Assembly: GCA_963836425.1 (NCBI GenBank)
Contig: CAWIJJ010000003.1
Span: 248,001-312,000 of the forward strand
Reading direction: 5' to 3'
Source of the DNA: CAWIJJ01 sp963836425
GTDB lineage: Bacteria > Acidobacteriota > Terriglobia > Bryobacterales > Bryobacteraceae
DNA: 64,000 bases
Part shown: positions 6,447 through 14,665 of the stretch, in pieces
How positions within the stretch are numbered: the first letter of the stretch is position 1
How the letters are laid out: each line of letters opens with the position of its first letter
Notes under the pieces: model-generated
What the model saw: the letters and a program-made list of their open reading frames with translations, nothing else
Databases searched by the model: none
What the model was told of the DNA's origin: nothing
Made by a program: the position numbers and the translations under genes

Positions 6447-7787
6447 ATGGCGCCTGATGTCGTGTTGCTGGAGGGGCGGGCGGGACTGCGCGCATCACTG
6501 GTCGCGGCATTGCAGAGCGCCGGGTACCACGTGCTGCCTTGCGGCGCGGACGGTAAAGCGGGGAGCGCGCCGGTATCTGCCGGGGTAATCTGCCTGGGCG
6601 ATTCGGGCGCGGGCGCACGCGAGGCTATCGAAGCACTTCCCGATATCCGGCGTTGGGCGTGCGGAATCCCCATCGTGCTCTGGCTGTCCGAACGTTCCGA
6701 GGAACTGGTGCTGGCTGCGCTGCGGGCCGGCGCCGCGGATTTCTTCCGCATCGACGAGCCCCTGGCGAACCTCATCGCGGCACTTCGCACCCTGATGCCG
6801 GCGGCGCAGTCCCCCAATACGCCGGACTCGCTGCTGCCGGACAGCCTCGAGCGGATCGTCGGGCACAGCCCCGGGATCCGCCGCCTTCGCTCCCACTTGC
6901 CGCGCTTCGCGGCTTCCGAATGCAACGTCCTGATTACAGGCGAAACCGGGACCGGCAAAGACCTGGTGGCCGAGCTGATTCACCGCAACAGCCGGCGCGC
7001 CCGCGGCCCGTTCGTGTGCATCAACTGCGCGGCCTTTCCGGATTCGCTGCTCGAAAGCGAGCTGTTCGGCCATGATCGCGGAGCGTTCACCGGAGCCTCC
7101 GCGGCCCGCCAGGGAAGGCTCGAGGCGGCCAATCGCGGAACCATCTTCCTGGACGAGATCGGTGAGATGAGCGCCTGCGCTCAGGCTAAAATTCTTCGCG
7201 CCATCGAAGCTCGCGAAGTTCAGCGGCTGGGGAGCAACGGCAACATTCCGCTGGACGTGCGCATCGTCGCTGCGACCAACCAGAACCTTTCGCGAATGGT
7301 GGCGGACCGGACCTTTCGCAACGACCTCTTCTTCCGCCTGAACGTGGCGCGCGTGGATCTGCCGCCCCTGCGCGAACGCAAAGAGGACATCCCGCTGCTG
7401 ATCTCCTGGTGCGTGCGGGAGCTGAACCGCCGTTCGGGAAAGTCCGTAGACGGCCCCACCGAAGCGGCCCTCCAGAAACTCATGCGGCACGATTGGCCGG
7501 GAAACGTGAGGGAGCTGAAGAATCTCGTGGAGGCGATCTTCATAGCGCCGCCCGCATCCCGCATTGACCTCCGCGATCTGCCCGCCTGGTTCGACCCCGT
7601 GGAGATGCCCTCCAGCGCGCCACGCGGCGACCGCGAGCTGCTGATCGAGGTCCTGCGCAGCGAACGCTGGAACAAGAGCAAAGCCGCCGAACGTCTCAAG
7701 TGGTCGCGCATGACCCTCTACCGCAAGATGGCAAAGTTCGGCATCGACGAAGACGGCGAGCTCGAAAAGCTGGCCGCCGCCGTCTGA
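6447..7787 (+). CDS. Sigma-54-dependent enhancer-binding transcriptional activator
   Basis: 446 residues in three parts. Residues 1-118 look like a response-regulator receiver but lack the usual DxxLLDxxMP phosphoacceptor context (the strand reads GVICLGDSG around 46-54). Residues about 133-365 are the AAA+ domain, with Walker A GETGTGKD at 165-172, the sigma-54-contacting GAFTGA loop at 212-217 and Walker B IFLDEIGE at 233-240. The C-terminus (about 405-435, NKSKAAERLKWSRMTLYRK) is a Fis-type helix-turn-helix. The start ATG has GGGAGGG seven bases upstream. It is divergent from a gene with a sigma-54 promoter and is the obvious candidate activator of it and possibly of the injection system. 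Confidence 0.93.
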   Translation: MAPDVVLLEGRAGLRASLVAALQSAGYHVLPCGADGKAGSAPVSAGVICLGDSGAGAREAIEALPDIRRWACGIPIVLWLSERSEELVLAALRAGAADFFRIDEPLANLIAALRTLMPAAQSPNTPDSLLPDSLERIVGHSPGIRRLRSHLPRFAASECNVLITGETGTGKDLVAELIHRNSRRARGPFVCINCAAFPDSLLESELFGHDRGAFTGASAARQGRLEAANRGTIFLDEIGEMSACAQAKILRAIEAREVQRLGSNGNIPLDVRIVAATNQNLSRMVADRTFRNDLFFRLNVARVDLPPLRERKEDIPLLISWCVRELNRRSGKSVDGPTEAALQKLMRHDWPGNVRELKNLVEAIFIAPPASRIDLRDLPAWFDPVEMPSSAPRGDRELLIEVLRSERWNKSKAAERLKWSRMTLYRKMAKFGIDEDGELEKLAAAV

Positions 7788-7935
7788 CACAACCGCGTTG
7801 ATGCTTACGCACCGATTTTCCGAGCCGCGGCCGAGGAAGCGGTCAGCTATTCTGTGACGCACCCTCGGTAACTTCATGGCGAAATCGTCAAAACTATCGA
7901 AACCAGCCCGTTCCCCGCAGCGCTAAAGTTAGAAC

Positions 7936-9939
7936 GTGAAGGCCTTTTGCATAGGACTACTGCTCGTTGCAGCCACTGCTGATGCCCGTGTCGTTCGCAT
8001 TAAGGTAGAAAGCCGCGAGACGCCGGCGCTCGCCGGACAAGCGCTTTCTGCCGGGCAATACCAACGGATAGCCGGCCATTTCTTCGGTGAACTCGACCCC
8101 GCGGACCCGCTCAACGCGATCATTAACGATATTGAACTGGCGCCGCGGAACGCGCGCGGAATGGTCGAATACTCTGCCACTTTCACGCTCTTCCGGCCGG
8201 CGGACCTGTCCAGGGCGAGCGGTGTTCTTTGGTACGAGGTTCCCAACCGAGGCAACTCCCCGTTGAATCCGCGCCCCTCGGCCGATGGTCTGGCAGCGGG
8301 CCACATTCTGCTCAGCAGCGGCTGGCAGGGCGACCTCACCCCGCGTTCCGGGCTCGAAACAATCGCCGTTCCAGTAGCGCGCCATCACGATGGATCAGCC
8401 ATCACCGGTCCTGTCATCGCGCGGCTGATGAATCTGCCGGCGGGCGCCACCACAGCATCACTGGCCGCCGGTTACAGCGGTTTGCGATATCAACTGCCGG
8501 CCAGTCTGGATACGGCAAAGGCGCTGCTCACCAAACAGGACTCCGACGACGGACAGATAATTCCTGTTCGTTCGCAGGACTGGGCGTTTGCCACTTGCGA
8601 GAAGACACCCTTCCCGGGTGAGCCGGATCCGGCCAGGATCTGTTTGAAAGACGGGTTCGAGCAAGGCAAGGCGTACCAGTTGACCTACACCGCCAAAGAT
8701 CCTCTGGTCCTCGGCCTCGGGCTTGCCGCCACTCGCGATCTCGTGTCGTTCCTGCGGTACGCCGGCAAGGACGATGATGGCACGCCAAACCCCGTAGCGG
8801 GCGCCGTAAAGTTTGCAATCGCATTCGGCAACTCGCAGTCCGGCAATTTCATCAAGACCTTCCTCAACCTCGGCTTCAACCAGGACGAAGCGAAACGCAG
8901 AGTCTGGGACGGCGCAAATCCGAACATCGCGGCGCGTCAGACGCCTTTGAATTTCCGGTTTGCCATTCCGGGCGGCGCTGCCGGATTGTACGAGCCCGGC
9001 AGTGAGGGAGTGCTTTGGTGGAGTCCTTATCGCGACGAAGCGCGTGGACGCCCAGCCGCAGGTTTGCTGGATCGATGCCGGCGGACGAACACGTGTCCGA
9101 AAATTATGGAGACATTCGGATCCACCGAGTTCTGGGGACTCCGTATGTCCCCCGGCCTGGTAGGCACGAACGCCGATACCGATATTCCACTGCCTCGCGA
9201 AGTGCGCCGCTACTACTTCCCCGGCGTCACGCATGGCGGAGGGCGGGGAGGCTTCCAGCAAATGACTCCGGGGGCGCAGGGGAGCGCATGCGCACTGCCC
9301 GCCAACCCGAACCCGATGGCGGAAAGCCTGCGCGCCCTGCGGCTCGCGCTCACCGCCTGGGTGGTGAAGAACACTCCGCCGCCCGAAAGTAAGTACCCCA
9401 GGCTCGCCGCCGGCGACCTGGTGCGTCCCGTTCACAACACGATGGGATTCCCCGTCATCCCCGGCGTACCGCTGCCTGACAATCTCATCAATGCGCTACC
9501 CGACTACGACTTCGGTTCGGATTTCCGCTACACGGATCTTTCCGGCTCCATTAGCATCCAGCCTCCGGTGATCCGCGGAATGATCCCGCTGCTGGTTCCA
9601 CGAACCGACCCTGACGGCAACGAAGTGGGCGGCATCCCATCTGTCCTGCACCAGGCGCCGCTCGGAACTTATCTGGGATGGAATGTGACCAGATCGGGTT
9701 ACCTGCAAGGCCGCGGATGCGGCTTTCAAGGCGGGTTTATCCCATTTGCGCGAACCAAAGAGGAGAGGCTGGCCGCGGGCGACCCGAGATTGTCGCTGCA
9801 GGAACGCTACGGATCGCACGAGGCCTATGTCTCCAAAGTGCGCGAGGCCGCACGGCGGCTGGTGGAACAGCGTTTCCTGCTCCAGGAAGATGCCGAACGC
9901 CTGATCCGGGAAGCCGAAGCCGGCAACGTGCTCCGGTAG
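7936..9939 (+). CDS. Secreted alpha/beta-hydrolase domain protein (Abhydrolase_10 type)
   Basis: 667 residues, starting at GTG 7936, with an N-terminal signal peptide (KAFCIGLLLVAATADA). The nucleophile elbow GNSQSG lies near residue 296, preceded by a central sheet region (AVKFAIAFGNSQSG). YYFPGVTHGGG around 430 could supply the catalytic His. The overall plan, including an N-terminal beta domain with a WYEVPNRG element and a C-terminal QERYGSHEAYV.KV segment, matches the large secreted Abhydrolase_10 proteins common in acidobacteria and proteobacteria. Substrate unknown, probably an ester. It stands alone; the next gene begins 68 bases downstream. Confidence 0.75.
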   Translation: MKAFCIGLLLVAATADARVVRIKVESRETPALAGQALSAGQYQRIAGHFFGELDPADPLNAIINDIELAPRNARGMVEYSATFTLFRPADLSRASGVLWYEVPNRGNSPLNPRPSADGLAAGHILLSSGWQGDLTPRSGLETIAVPVARHHDGSAITGPVIARLMNLPAGATTASLAAGYSGLRYQLPASLDTAKALLTKQDSDDGQIIPVRSQDWAFATCEKTPFPGEPDPARICLKDGFEQGKAYQLTYTAKDPLVLGLGLAATRDLVSFLRYAGKDDDGTPNPVAGAVKFAIAFGNSQSGNFIKTFLNLGFNQDEAKRRVWDGANPNIAARQTPLNFRFAIPGGAAGLYEPGSEGVLWWSPYRDEARGRPAAGLLDRCRRTNTCPKIMETFGSTEFWGLRMSPGLVGTNADTDIPLPREVRRYYFPGVTHGGGRGGFQQMTPGAQGSACALPANPNPMAESLRALRLALTAWVVKNTPPPESKYPRLAAGDLVRPVHNTMGFPVIPGVPLPDNLINALPDYDFGSDFRYTDLSGSISIQPPVIRGMIPLLVPRTDPDGNEVGGIPSVLHQAPLGTYLGWNVTRSGYLQGRGCGFQGGFIPFARTKEERLAAGDPRLSLQERYGSHEAYVSKVREAARRLVEQRFLLQEDAERLIREAEAGNVLR

Positions 9940-10007
9940 AACGATGATGATTCGCCGGCCGTGCCTCCAATCCGGCCCGAACTCCGGCCCCGGAGTATAA
10001 AGGGTAT

Positions 10008-11594
10008 ATGCTGCCGGATCGCCGCCGTATTCTCGGGCTGATCGCTTCCCTGCTGCCGGCCCGGGCATTTGCAGCGGAGACCGGCATGCTCCACGTCAAT
10101 GTGATCTCCGGCGAGACGGGAAGCCCAATGCCGTGCTCGGTGGCGCTCCTCGATTCCACTGGTGAAATTCAAGTTGAGAATCGAAGCTACACCGCGGGCT
10201 TCCGTTCAGACGGCGAGTTCCGAAAAGTGTTGCCCGCCGGCCCCGCAACCCTGATCGTGACCCGCGGTTTCGATTTCATTGCCGAAAAGCGCGACCTGAC
10301 GATCCGCGCCGGCGCCACGATCGACCTCGAGATCCGCCTGCGCCGCCGCAGTCCCTTGGCTCGCCTCGGATGGCGATGCGGCGATCATCACGTGCACATG
10401 ACGCACGGTGAGAGCCGCATTCGCGTCGATTTCGATTACATCGCGCTGGCGGCGCGCGCCGAGGGCTTGGACCAGCTATCGGTCGCTCAGTTCTGGAATA
10501 TTCCACATCCCACCGCAACCGCTGCCGAGGCCGAGTGCCGCCGTGTTTCAACACCCGGTTGCACCCTGGCGTGGAACCTGGAAGCCCCGAAGAACTACTA
10601 CCGCGGCGATGCGTCCCATACACTCGGCCACTGCTGGTTCATCGGCGCGCGCGCCGGCGGCGCGATCGCCGAAGAGCTGCTTTCGCTGAGCGCTCAGGAT
10701 TACGAAAGCGAAAAGGAACCAACTCCAAACTTCGAAAGCCATGCCCTGATCCACGACCGCGGTGGCGTGATCGCCTACACCCATCCGTGCCGCTGGTGGT
10801 GGGGCCAATGGGGCGGCCGTGGAATCTTTCCCGTGGAGGAGCACAAATTCGTCTCCAACCTGGCGGCGGAGCTGCCTTTCGACACTGTGGCCGGCCCTAC
10901 TTATGATGCGCTCGATATCCTGATGCAAACGCACGAAAAGGAAGTGAACGCAAATGGGCTGAAGCTGTGGTTCCTCTTGCTCAATCATGGCTACCGCGTG
11001 CGCGCCACTGCCTCCTCGGACGCCACCTTCGACAACGAGGGCCGCGGCACGCCGGGCAAGGTGCGCGTGTACACGCACCTCGGCGGCGCATCCTCCATCG
11101 CGGATGCAGCCGCAGCCATCCGGCGCGGTCGGAGCTTCGTCACCAGCGGGCCGTTGCTGCTTCTCGACATCGACGGCCACGAACCCGGCGATACCATCGC
11201 GGTTGCAGGACCGCAGCGCCGCGTTGCCCGCGTTCGGGCATGGCCCTCCGGCATTCCGGGCGAACGCCTCACGTCGGTCGAACTCATCCGCAATGGCGAG
11301 GTGTTCAAAACTTTTCCGGTATCTGATCAGGCCGGCGAGTTCGCCGCCGAGCACGCCTGGGTCGAAGAGGGCGGCGCCTGGGTGATCGCCCGCTGTTTCG
11401 GACGCGACCGGGACAACCAGGTTGCCATAAGCAACCCCATCTTTCTGGACCACCCGGGCTGGACGGCGCCGGCCCCCGGCGAAAGCCGTCGTGCGCATCC
11501 GGATCACGGATCGAACCTCCGGACAGCCGGTCGGTGCCGCTTGCGAGGTCCTGGAAATGATCGGCCGGCGTTCCCGCATCCTCTTCCGGCGTGA
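10008..11594 (+). CDS. CehA/McbA-like metallohydrolase (PHP superfamily), reading frame broken near 11475
   Basis: 528 residues in this frame. A signal-like N-terminus (MLPDRRRILGLIASLLPARAFA) is followed by a carboxypeptidase-regulatory-like beta domain (about 25-115). The PHP-type hydrolase begins at CGDHHVHMTHGE (about 124-135) and continues with IHDRGGVIAYTHPCRWWW and ATASSDATFDNEGRG, which supply the His/Asp ligands expected of CehA/McbA enzymes. From about residue 490 the translation becomes low-quality (ESRRAHPDHGSNLRTAG), while the +1 frame continues with a sensible beta domain. The switch maps to a CCCCC run at 11473-11477. Either a real inactivating indel or a sequence error; the catalytic part is complete. 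Confidence 0.75.
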   Translation: MLPDRRRILGLIASLLPARAFAAETGMLHVNVISGETGSPMPCSVALLDSTGEIQVENRSYTAGFRSDGEFRKVLPAGPATLIVTRGFDFIAEKRDLTIRAGATIDLEIRLRRRSPLARLGWRCGDHHVHMTHGESRIRVDFDYIALAARAEGLDQLSVAQFWNIPHPTATAAEAECRRVSTPGCTLAWNLEAPKNYYRGDASHTLGHCWFIGARAGGAIAEELLSLSAQDYESEKEPTPNFESHALIHDRGGVIAYTHPCRWWWGQWGGRGIFPVEEHKFVSNLAAELPFDTVAGPTYDALDILMQTHEKEVNANGLKLWFLLLNHGYRVRATASSDATFDNEGRGTPGKVRVYTHLGGASSIADAAAAIRRGRSFVTSGPLLLLDIDGHEPGDTIAVAGPQRRVARVRAWPSGIPGERLTSVELIRNGEVFKTFPVSDQAGEFAAEHAWVEEGGAWVIARCFGRDRDNQVAISNPIFLDHPGWTAPAPGESRRAHPDHGSNLRTAGRCRLRGPGNDRPAFPHPLPA

Positions 11595-11820
11595 GGCGCC
11601 GGATGGACAGATCGAACTCGAAACCCCGCCCACCGCCCGGGTCCGCGTGACCGCACCGGGATACCGGCCGCTCACCCAAAGCGTATTCCTCGATTGTCCG
11701 CCCATCCTCGAATCCACTCTCACCACACGCGTAGACCAACTCCTCGACTGGTCCACGTACGAGCGCCTCCGCCGCCTGCTGACCGAGGCGCGGCTCGATT
11801 TCAGGTTGGTCAGAAACTAA
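11478..11820 (+). pseudogene. Frameshifted C-terminal domain of the CehA/McbA-like metallohydrolase
   Basis: Open frame that resumes the preceding protein after the C5 run: AKAVVRIRITDRTSGQPVGA, then EAPDGQIELETPPTARVRVTAPGYRPL, a carboxypeptidase-regulatory-like beta domain much like the one at the other end of the same protein, ending in LTEARLDFRLVRN. An independent gene could start at GTG 11491 (109 residues), but no Shine-Dalgarno is visible and the join at the C5 run restores one protein of about 600 residues. Confidence 0.6.
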
Positions 11821-11979
11821 ATCCGCAATTGGCCCTAAACCACCGCACGGTGGATCCGGGCCACCTCCGCCTCATCAAACACCCACTGTTTTCAATAGGT
11901 TACCTTTGGCCTGCCAAGTGCATTATCCAATGCGTACGAGCCGCATTGGGAAGGACCTGCGGGAGAGGAGAAACAGACG

Positions 11980-12531
11980 ATGAGACTCAATTGGATGGCG
12001 ATGCTGCTGATTGCCGGAGGGCCGGCCGTGTTCGCGCAGCAGTACCCCCAGCAGTACCCGCCCTATCAAGGCGACCCGAACTATAACGGTCAATATGACA
12101 GCGGCCAATACGCCGGTGACCCCGGATACGCCTACGACGGCAATTACGACGGCGTCTACGCGCCGGCGCCCCCGCCGCTGCCGCGCTACGCCTACCAACG
12201 TCCACCGATGCCCGGACCCGGCTATTACTGGGTGGACGGTTATTGGAATTTCTTTGGCGGACGGTATTCCTGGATCGCGGGCTATTGGATGCTTCCACCG
12301 TACACGGGCGGGTATTGGGTAGCTCCGCGGTACTCCGGCGGGCGTTACTTCCGGGGATTCTGGAATGGCGGCCGTCGGGATTTCAACCGTGGATTTGTCC
12401 GCAACGACAACCGCTATCAAGGGCGTGGCCAGGCCTTCCGCCAGACCTACAGGGCTCCGGCACAAAGTAACCGCGGCGGCGACCATCGTGAGAACCGCTC
12501 CAACAACCGCGGACAACGCGGCCGCCGCTAA
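11980..12531 (+). CDS. Secreted Tyr/Gly/Pro-rich protein with YXWGXW-like repeats
   Basis: 183 residues with a signal peptide (MRLNWMAMLLIAGGPAVFA-Q). The mature protein is low-complexity: a QQYP/PPY segment (20-45), YNGQYDSGQYAGD repeats (46-70), then aromatic pairs YYWVDGYWNFFGGRYSWIAGYW (85-110) typical of YXWGXW-repeat proteins, and a basic Arg/Asn/Gly-rich tail (125-183) ending NNRGQRGRR. The basic tail could bind nucleic acid or acidic polymers; that is speculation. GAGAGG lies about 10 bases upstream of the ATG. A strong inverted repeat follows the stop. Confidence 0.7.
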   Translation: MRLNWMAMLLIAGGPAVFAQQYPQQYPPYQGDPNYNGQYDSGQYAGDPGYAYDGNYDGVYAPAPPPLPRYAYQRPPMPGPGYYWVDGYWNFFGGRYSWIAGYWMLPPYTGGYWVAPRYSGGRYFRGFWNGGRRDFNRGFVRNDNRYQGRGQAFRQTYRAPAQSNRGGDHRENRSNNRGQRGRR

Positions 12532-12542
12532 CGATCAGGTAA

Positions 12543-12580
12543 CGGGTTGCCCGCGTGGCTTCAATCACGCGGGCAACCCG
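12543..12580 (+). terminator. Perfect 15-bp inverted repeat, likely transcription terminator
   Basis: cgggttgcccgcgtg (12543-12557) and its exact complement (12566-12580) flank an 8-base loop, 12 bases after the stop of the YXWGXW-type gene. No T-run follows, so it may act by a Rho-assisted mechanism or as an mRNA-stabilising hairpin. Confidence 0.6.
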
Positions 12581-12735
12581 CACAGGACAGCATCAGGCGG
12601 CGCAGCCCTTCATCCCCTATTGCAATTTGCCATTCACACAAAATCAGAAATATTTGGCCTTGTTATTCAGCCGCTTCCAGACCTCTGCCTCTTTTCCCCT
12701 GTGTCGCAGTGTTAGCCTCTCCGCGAAAGGACATT

Positions 12736-13368
12736 ATGGCTTCCCCTGCACAGATCACCGCCAACCAGGCTAACGCCCATTTCTCCACCGGACCCCGTAC
12801 CGCCGACGGCAAAGCGCGCGTCGCCCAAAACGCCGTCCGCCACGGCCTCACCGCGCGCCATCCCGTTATCCGTGACGACGAGCACAAGGAATTCGCCGCT
12901 CTTCACCGCTCGCTCTCCCAGGAGCTCGATCCACAGGGGGTCCTCGAAACCCTCGTCTTCCAGGAAATCCTGCACGCCGCCTGGAACCTCCAGCGCTTCA
13001 GCCGTATCGAGGCCGAAGTCTCCACCGGCGCCGCCGAGGACTTCAGCGATCCCAAAATCACCCCTGTCCTCGATCGCCTCGCGCGCTATCAGGCCCGTGC
13101 CCAGCGCGCCTTCTATAAAGCTCAGGCCGAGCTCCGCGTCCTCCAGACCAATCGCGCCCTCCGGTCCTTCAAACTGACCGAAGAAGAGGAGGCCGAAGTT
13201 CCCGTCATCGCCGACATCAACAATTTGACAAAACAAACCCATTCCGAGGTCACCGCCGAAGCCGTCGAACTCGCAATAAAGATGGTTGAGTACGAAACCG
13301 GCGTCGGTCTCCTCAAATTCCGCCAGTCCCGGGACAACGCGCAGCAAAACTCGCAGCAGCGGAGCTGA
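12736..13368 (+). CDS. Acidobacterial protein of the STGPRT...GK..NA..HGL family, function unknown
   Basis: 210 residues from ATG 12736 (AAAGG five bases upstream). The N-terminus QITANQANAHFSTGPRTADG, then KARVAQNAVRHGLTA, is the hallmark of a widely distributed, often multicopy protein family in acidobacteria and planctomycetes. The rest is predicted almost all alpha-helical and highly charged (EFAALHRSLSQELDP, RYQARAQRAFYKAQAEL), ending in a Gln/Ser-rich tail. The function is not known to me; a mobile-element or DNA-associated role has no support here. The longer frame upstream of 12736 has no signal for initiation. Confidence 0.75.
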   Translation: MASPAQITANQANAHFSTGPRTADGKARVAQNAVRHGLTARHPVIRDDEHKEFAALHRSLSQELDPQGVLETLVFQEILHAAWNLQRFSRIEAEVSTGAAEDFSDPKITPVLDRLARYQARAQRAFYKAQAELRVLQTNRALRSFKLTEEEEAEVPVIADINNLTKQTHSEVTAEAVELAIKMVEYETGVGLLKFRQSRDNAQQNSQQRS

Positions 13369-13393
13369 CCGGCGGGTATCTTACTAACATCCT

Positions 13394-14665
13394 CTACCAG
13401 AGATTGCCCGACGCGTTGAACTCCCAGTCCCTCGCCGGCACTTCGACCGTGATCGCCGGGTCCTGCTTCGCCTCTTCAAGCAGCGCTTCCGAGATCCACA
13501 TCCGGTCAAGTTCCGCCGTGTTCCTGATGCGGCACACGCGCGGCGCCCCATCTGGCAGGGCGGAGTACATCCCCACCTCGATGGCTTCACGGTCCGTCTC
13601 GAGTGCCAGCGGCACCGGCCCTTCCCGCGTCGTACTGCCGGGCTCGGTCGCAGTGAGCAGGTTGATGTAGGTGACGCCCGGGTCGTATTCGTCCAGCAAA
13701 CGGCGCGTGGTGAAATCGGCCAGTCCTATTCCCAGTCCGTTCCCGAGGGAGGGCTTGGTCAAAGACAGCGCGACGATCCTTTTGAAGTCGGGCGTTCGCG
13801 GCCCCTGCCCGGTCGCGCGATATCTGCCGATCACGTTCAGGTCCATTCCGCTGCCCGAAACCGTCTTGCCGATTTCGTCCATGACGAGCAGGTCCAGTTG
13901 GTCGAACGGCAGCTTGGCAACATGCGGCTTCGCGATTTCCAGTAGCCGCTCGTCGGAGCGGAGGAACGCCTCGTAGCGCGCCGGCACCACGTCCACCACT
14001 ACCGGCCGGCGATAGCCGTTTTCCACCACCGCCACGCCGAACAGAACGGGAGCTTTCGCCATCGTGATTTCCGGAACCTGCCGCACCGAGTCCCACAATC
14101 CGTGGCTGTGCGCCTGTTGCGCGCCCGCCTGCTTGCCCAGCCCGACCACCACCATCTTGAGCAGGCCCGAGGCCAGGCCGCGATCCGATTCCGGGTGCGT
14201 CTTGGTTCTGCCGAGCACGATGATTCCATCGGCCGCGGCTGCCATCGAATCCAGGTGCGCCACCGCGCCGTTTCTCGCCGCGCCCAGCGCCACCGTCTCC
14301 ATCGTCGCGCGCACCGGCGCGCCGGCCGCGTCTTCGTCCACGCCCAGCAGCCGCAGAACTTCCGCCTGGCCCTCCGGCGTCGCTCCTCCGTGGCTCCCCA
14401 TGGCCGGGATGATGAACGGCGATCCGCCGCACGCCTTCACCGCGTCCGCGATGCCTGCCAGCAGTTCTGTCAGGCCTCCCATGCCGCGACTGCCGGCGGT
14501 GATCGCAATACGGGCGCCGTGGGATACCTTCGAGCCGAGGCCCGCCTGAAGCAGTTTCTCGCGGACGTCGCGCCGCGGTTCGGCTATATGTTCGGACGGC
14601 AGGGCGCGCCGGATCAGCGCCATGCGCGGTAGAGGCATGGCGGGAAAAGGAGCATGCGGATTCAT
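13394..14665 (-). CDS. LarA-like (DUF2088, nickel-pincer-type racemase family) protein
   Basis: 423 residues. The N-terminal half has AITAGSRGMGG (55-64), GSHGGATPEGQ (90-100) and GRTKTHPESD (152-161). The last carries Lys155/His157 in the region where LarA-family enzymes attach or contact the nickel-pincer nucleotide. GLLKMVVVGLGKQAGA follows. LarA racemises lactate; DUF2088 relatives act on other 2-hydroxy acids or are uncharacterised, so the substrate is open. The start ATG 14665 overlaps the upstream peptidase stop (ATGA), giving translational coupling. Cofactor genes larB/C/E are not in the window. Context (FAD/Fe-S lactate-dehydrogenase-like gene divergent at 16 kb) supports a hydroxy-acid substrate. 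Confidence 0.78.
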   Translation of the reverse strand: MNPHAPFPAMPLPRMALIRRALPSEHIAEPRRDVREKLLQAGLGSKVSHGARIAITAGSRGMGGLTELLAGIADAVKACGGSPFIIPAMGSHGGATPEGQAEVLRLLGVDEDAAGAPVRATMETVALGAARNGAVAHLDSMAAAADGIIVLGRTKTHPESDRGLASGLLKMVVVGLGKQAGAQQAHSHGLWDSVRQVPEITMAKAPVLFGVAVVENGYRRPVVVDVVPARYEAFLRSDERLLEIAKPHVAKLPFDQLDLLVMDEIGKTVSGSGMDLNVIGRYRATGQGPRTPDFKRIVALSLTKPSLGNGLGIGLADFTTRRLLDEYDPGVTYINLLTATEPGSTTREGPVPLALETDREAIEVGMYSALPDGAPRVCRIRNTAELDRMWISEALLEEAKQDPAITVEVPARDWEFNASGNLW

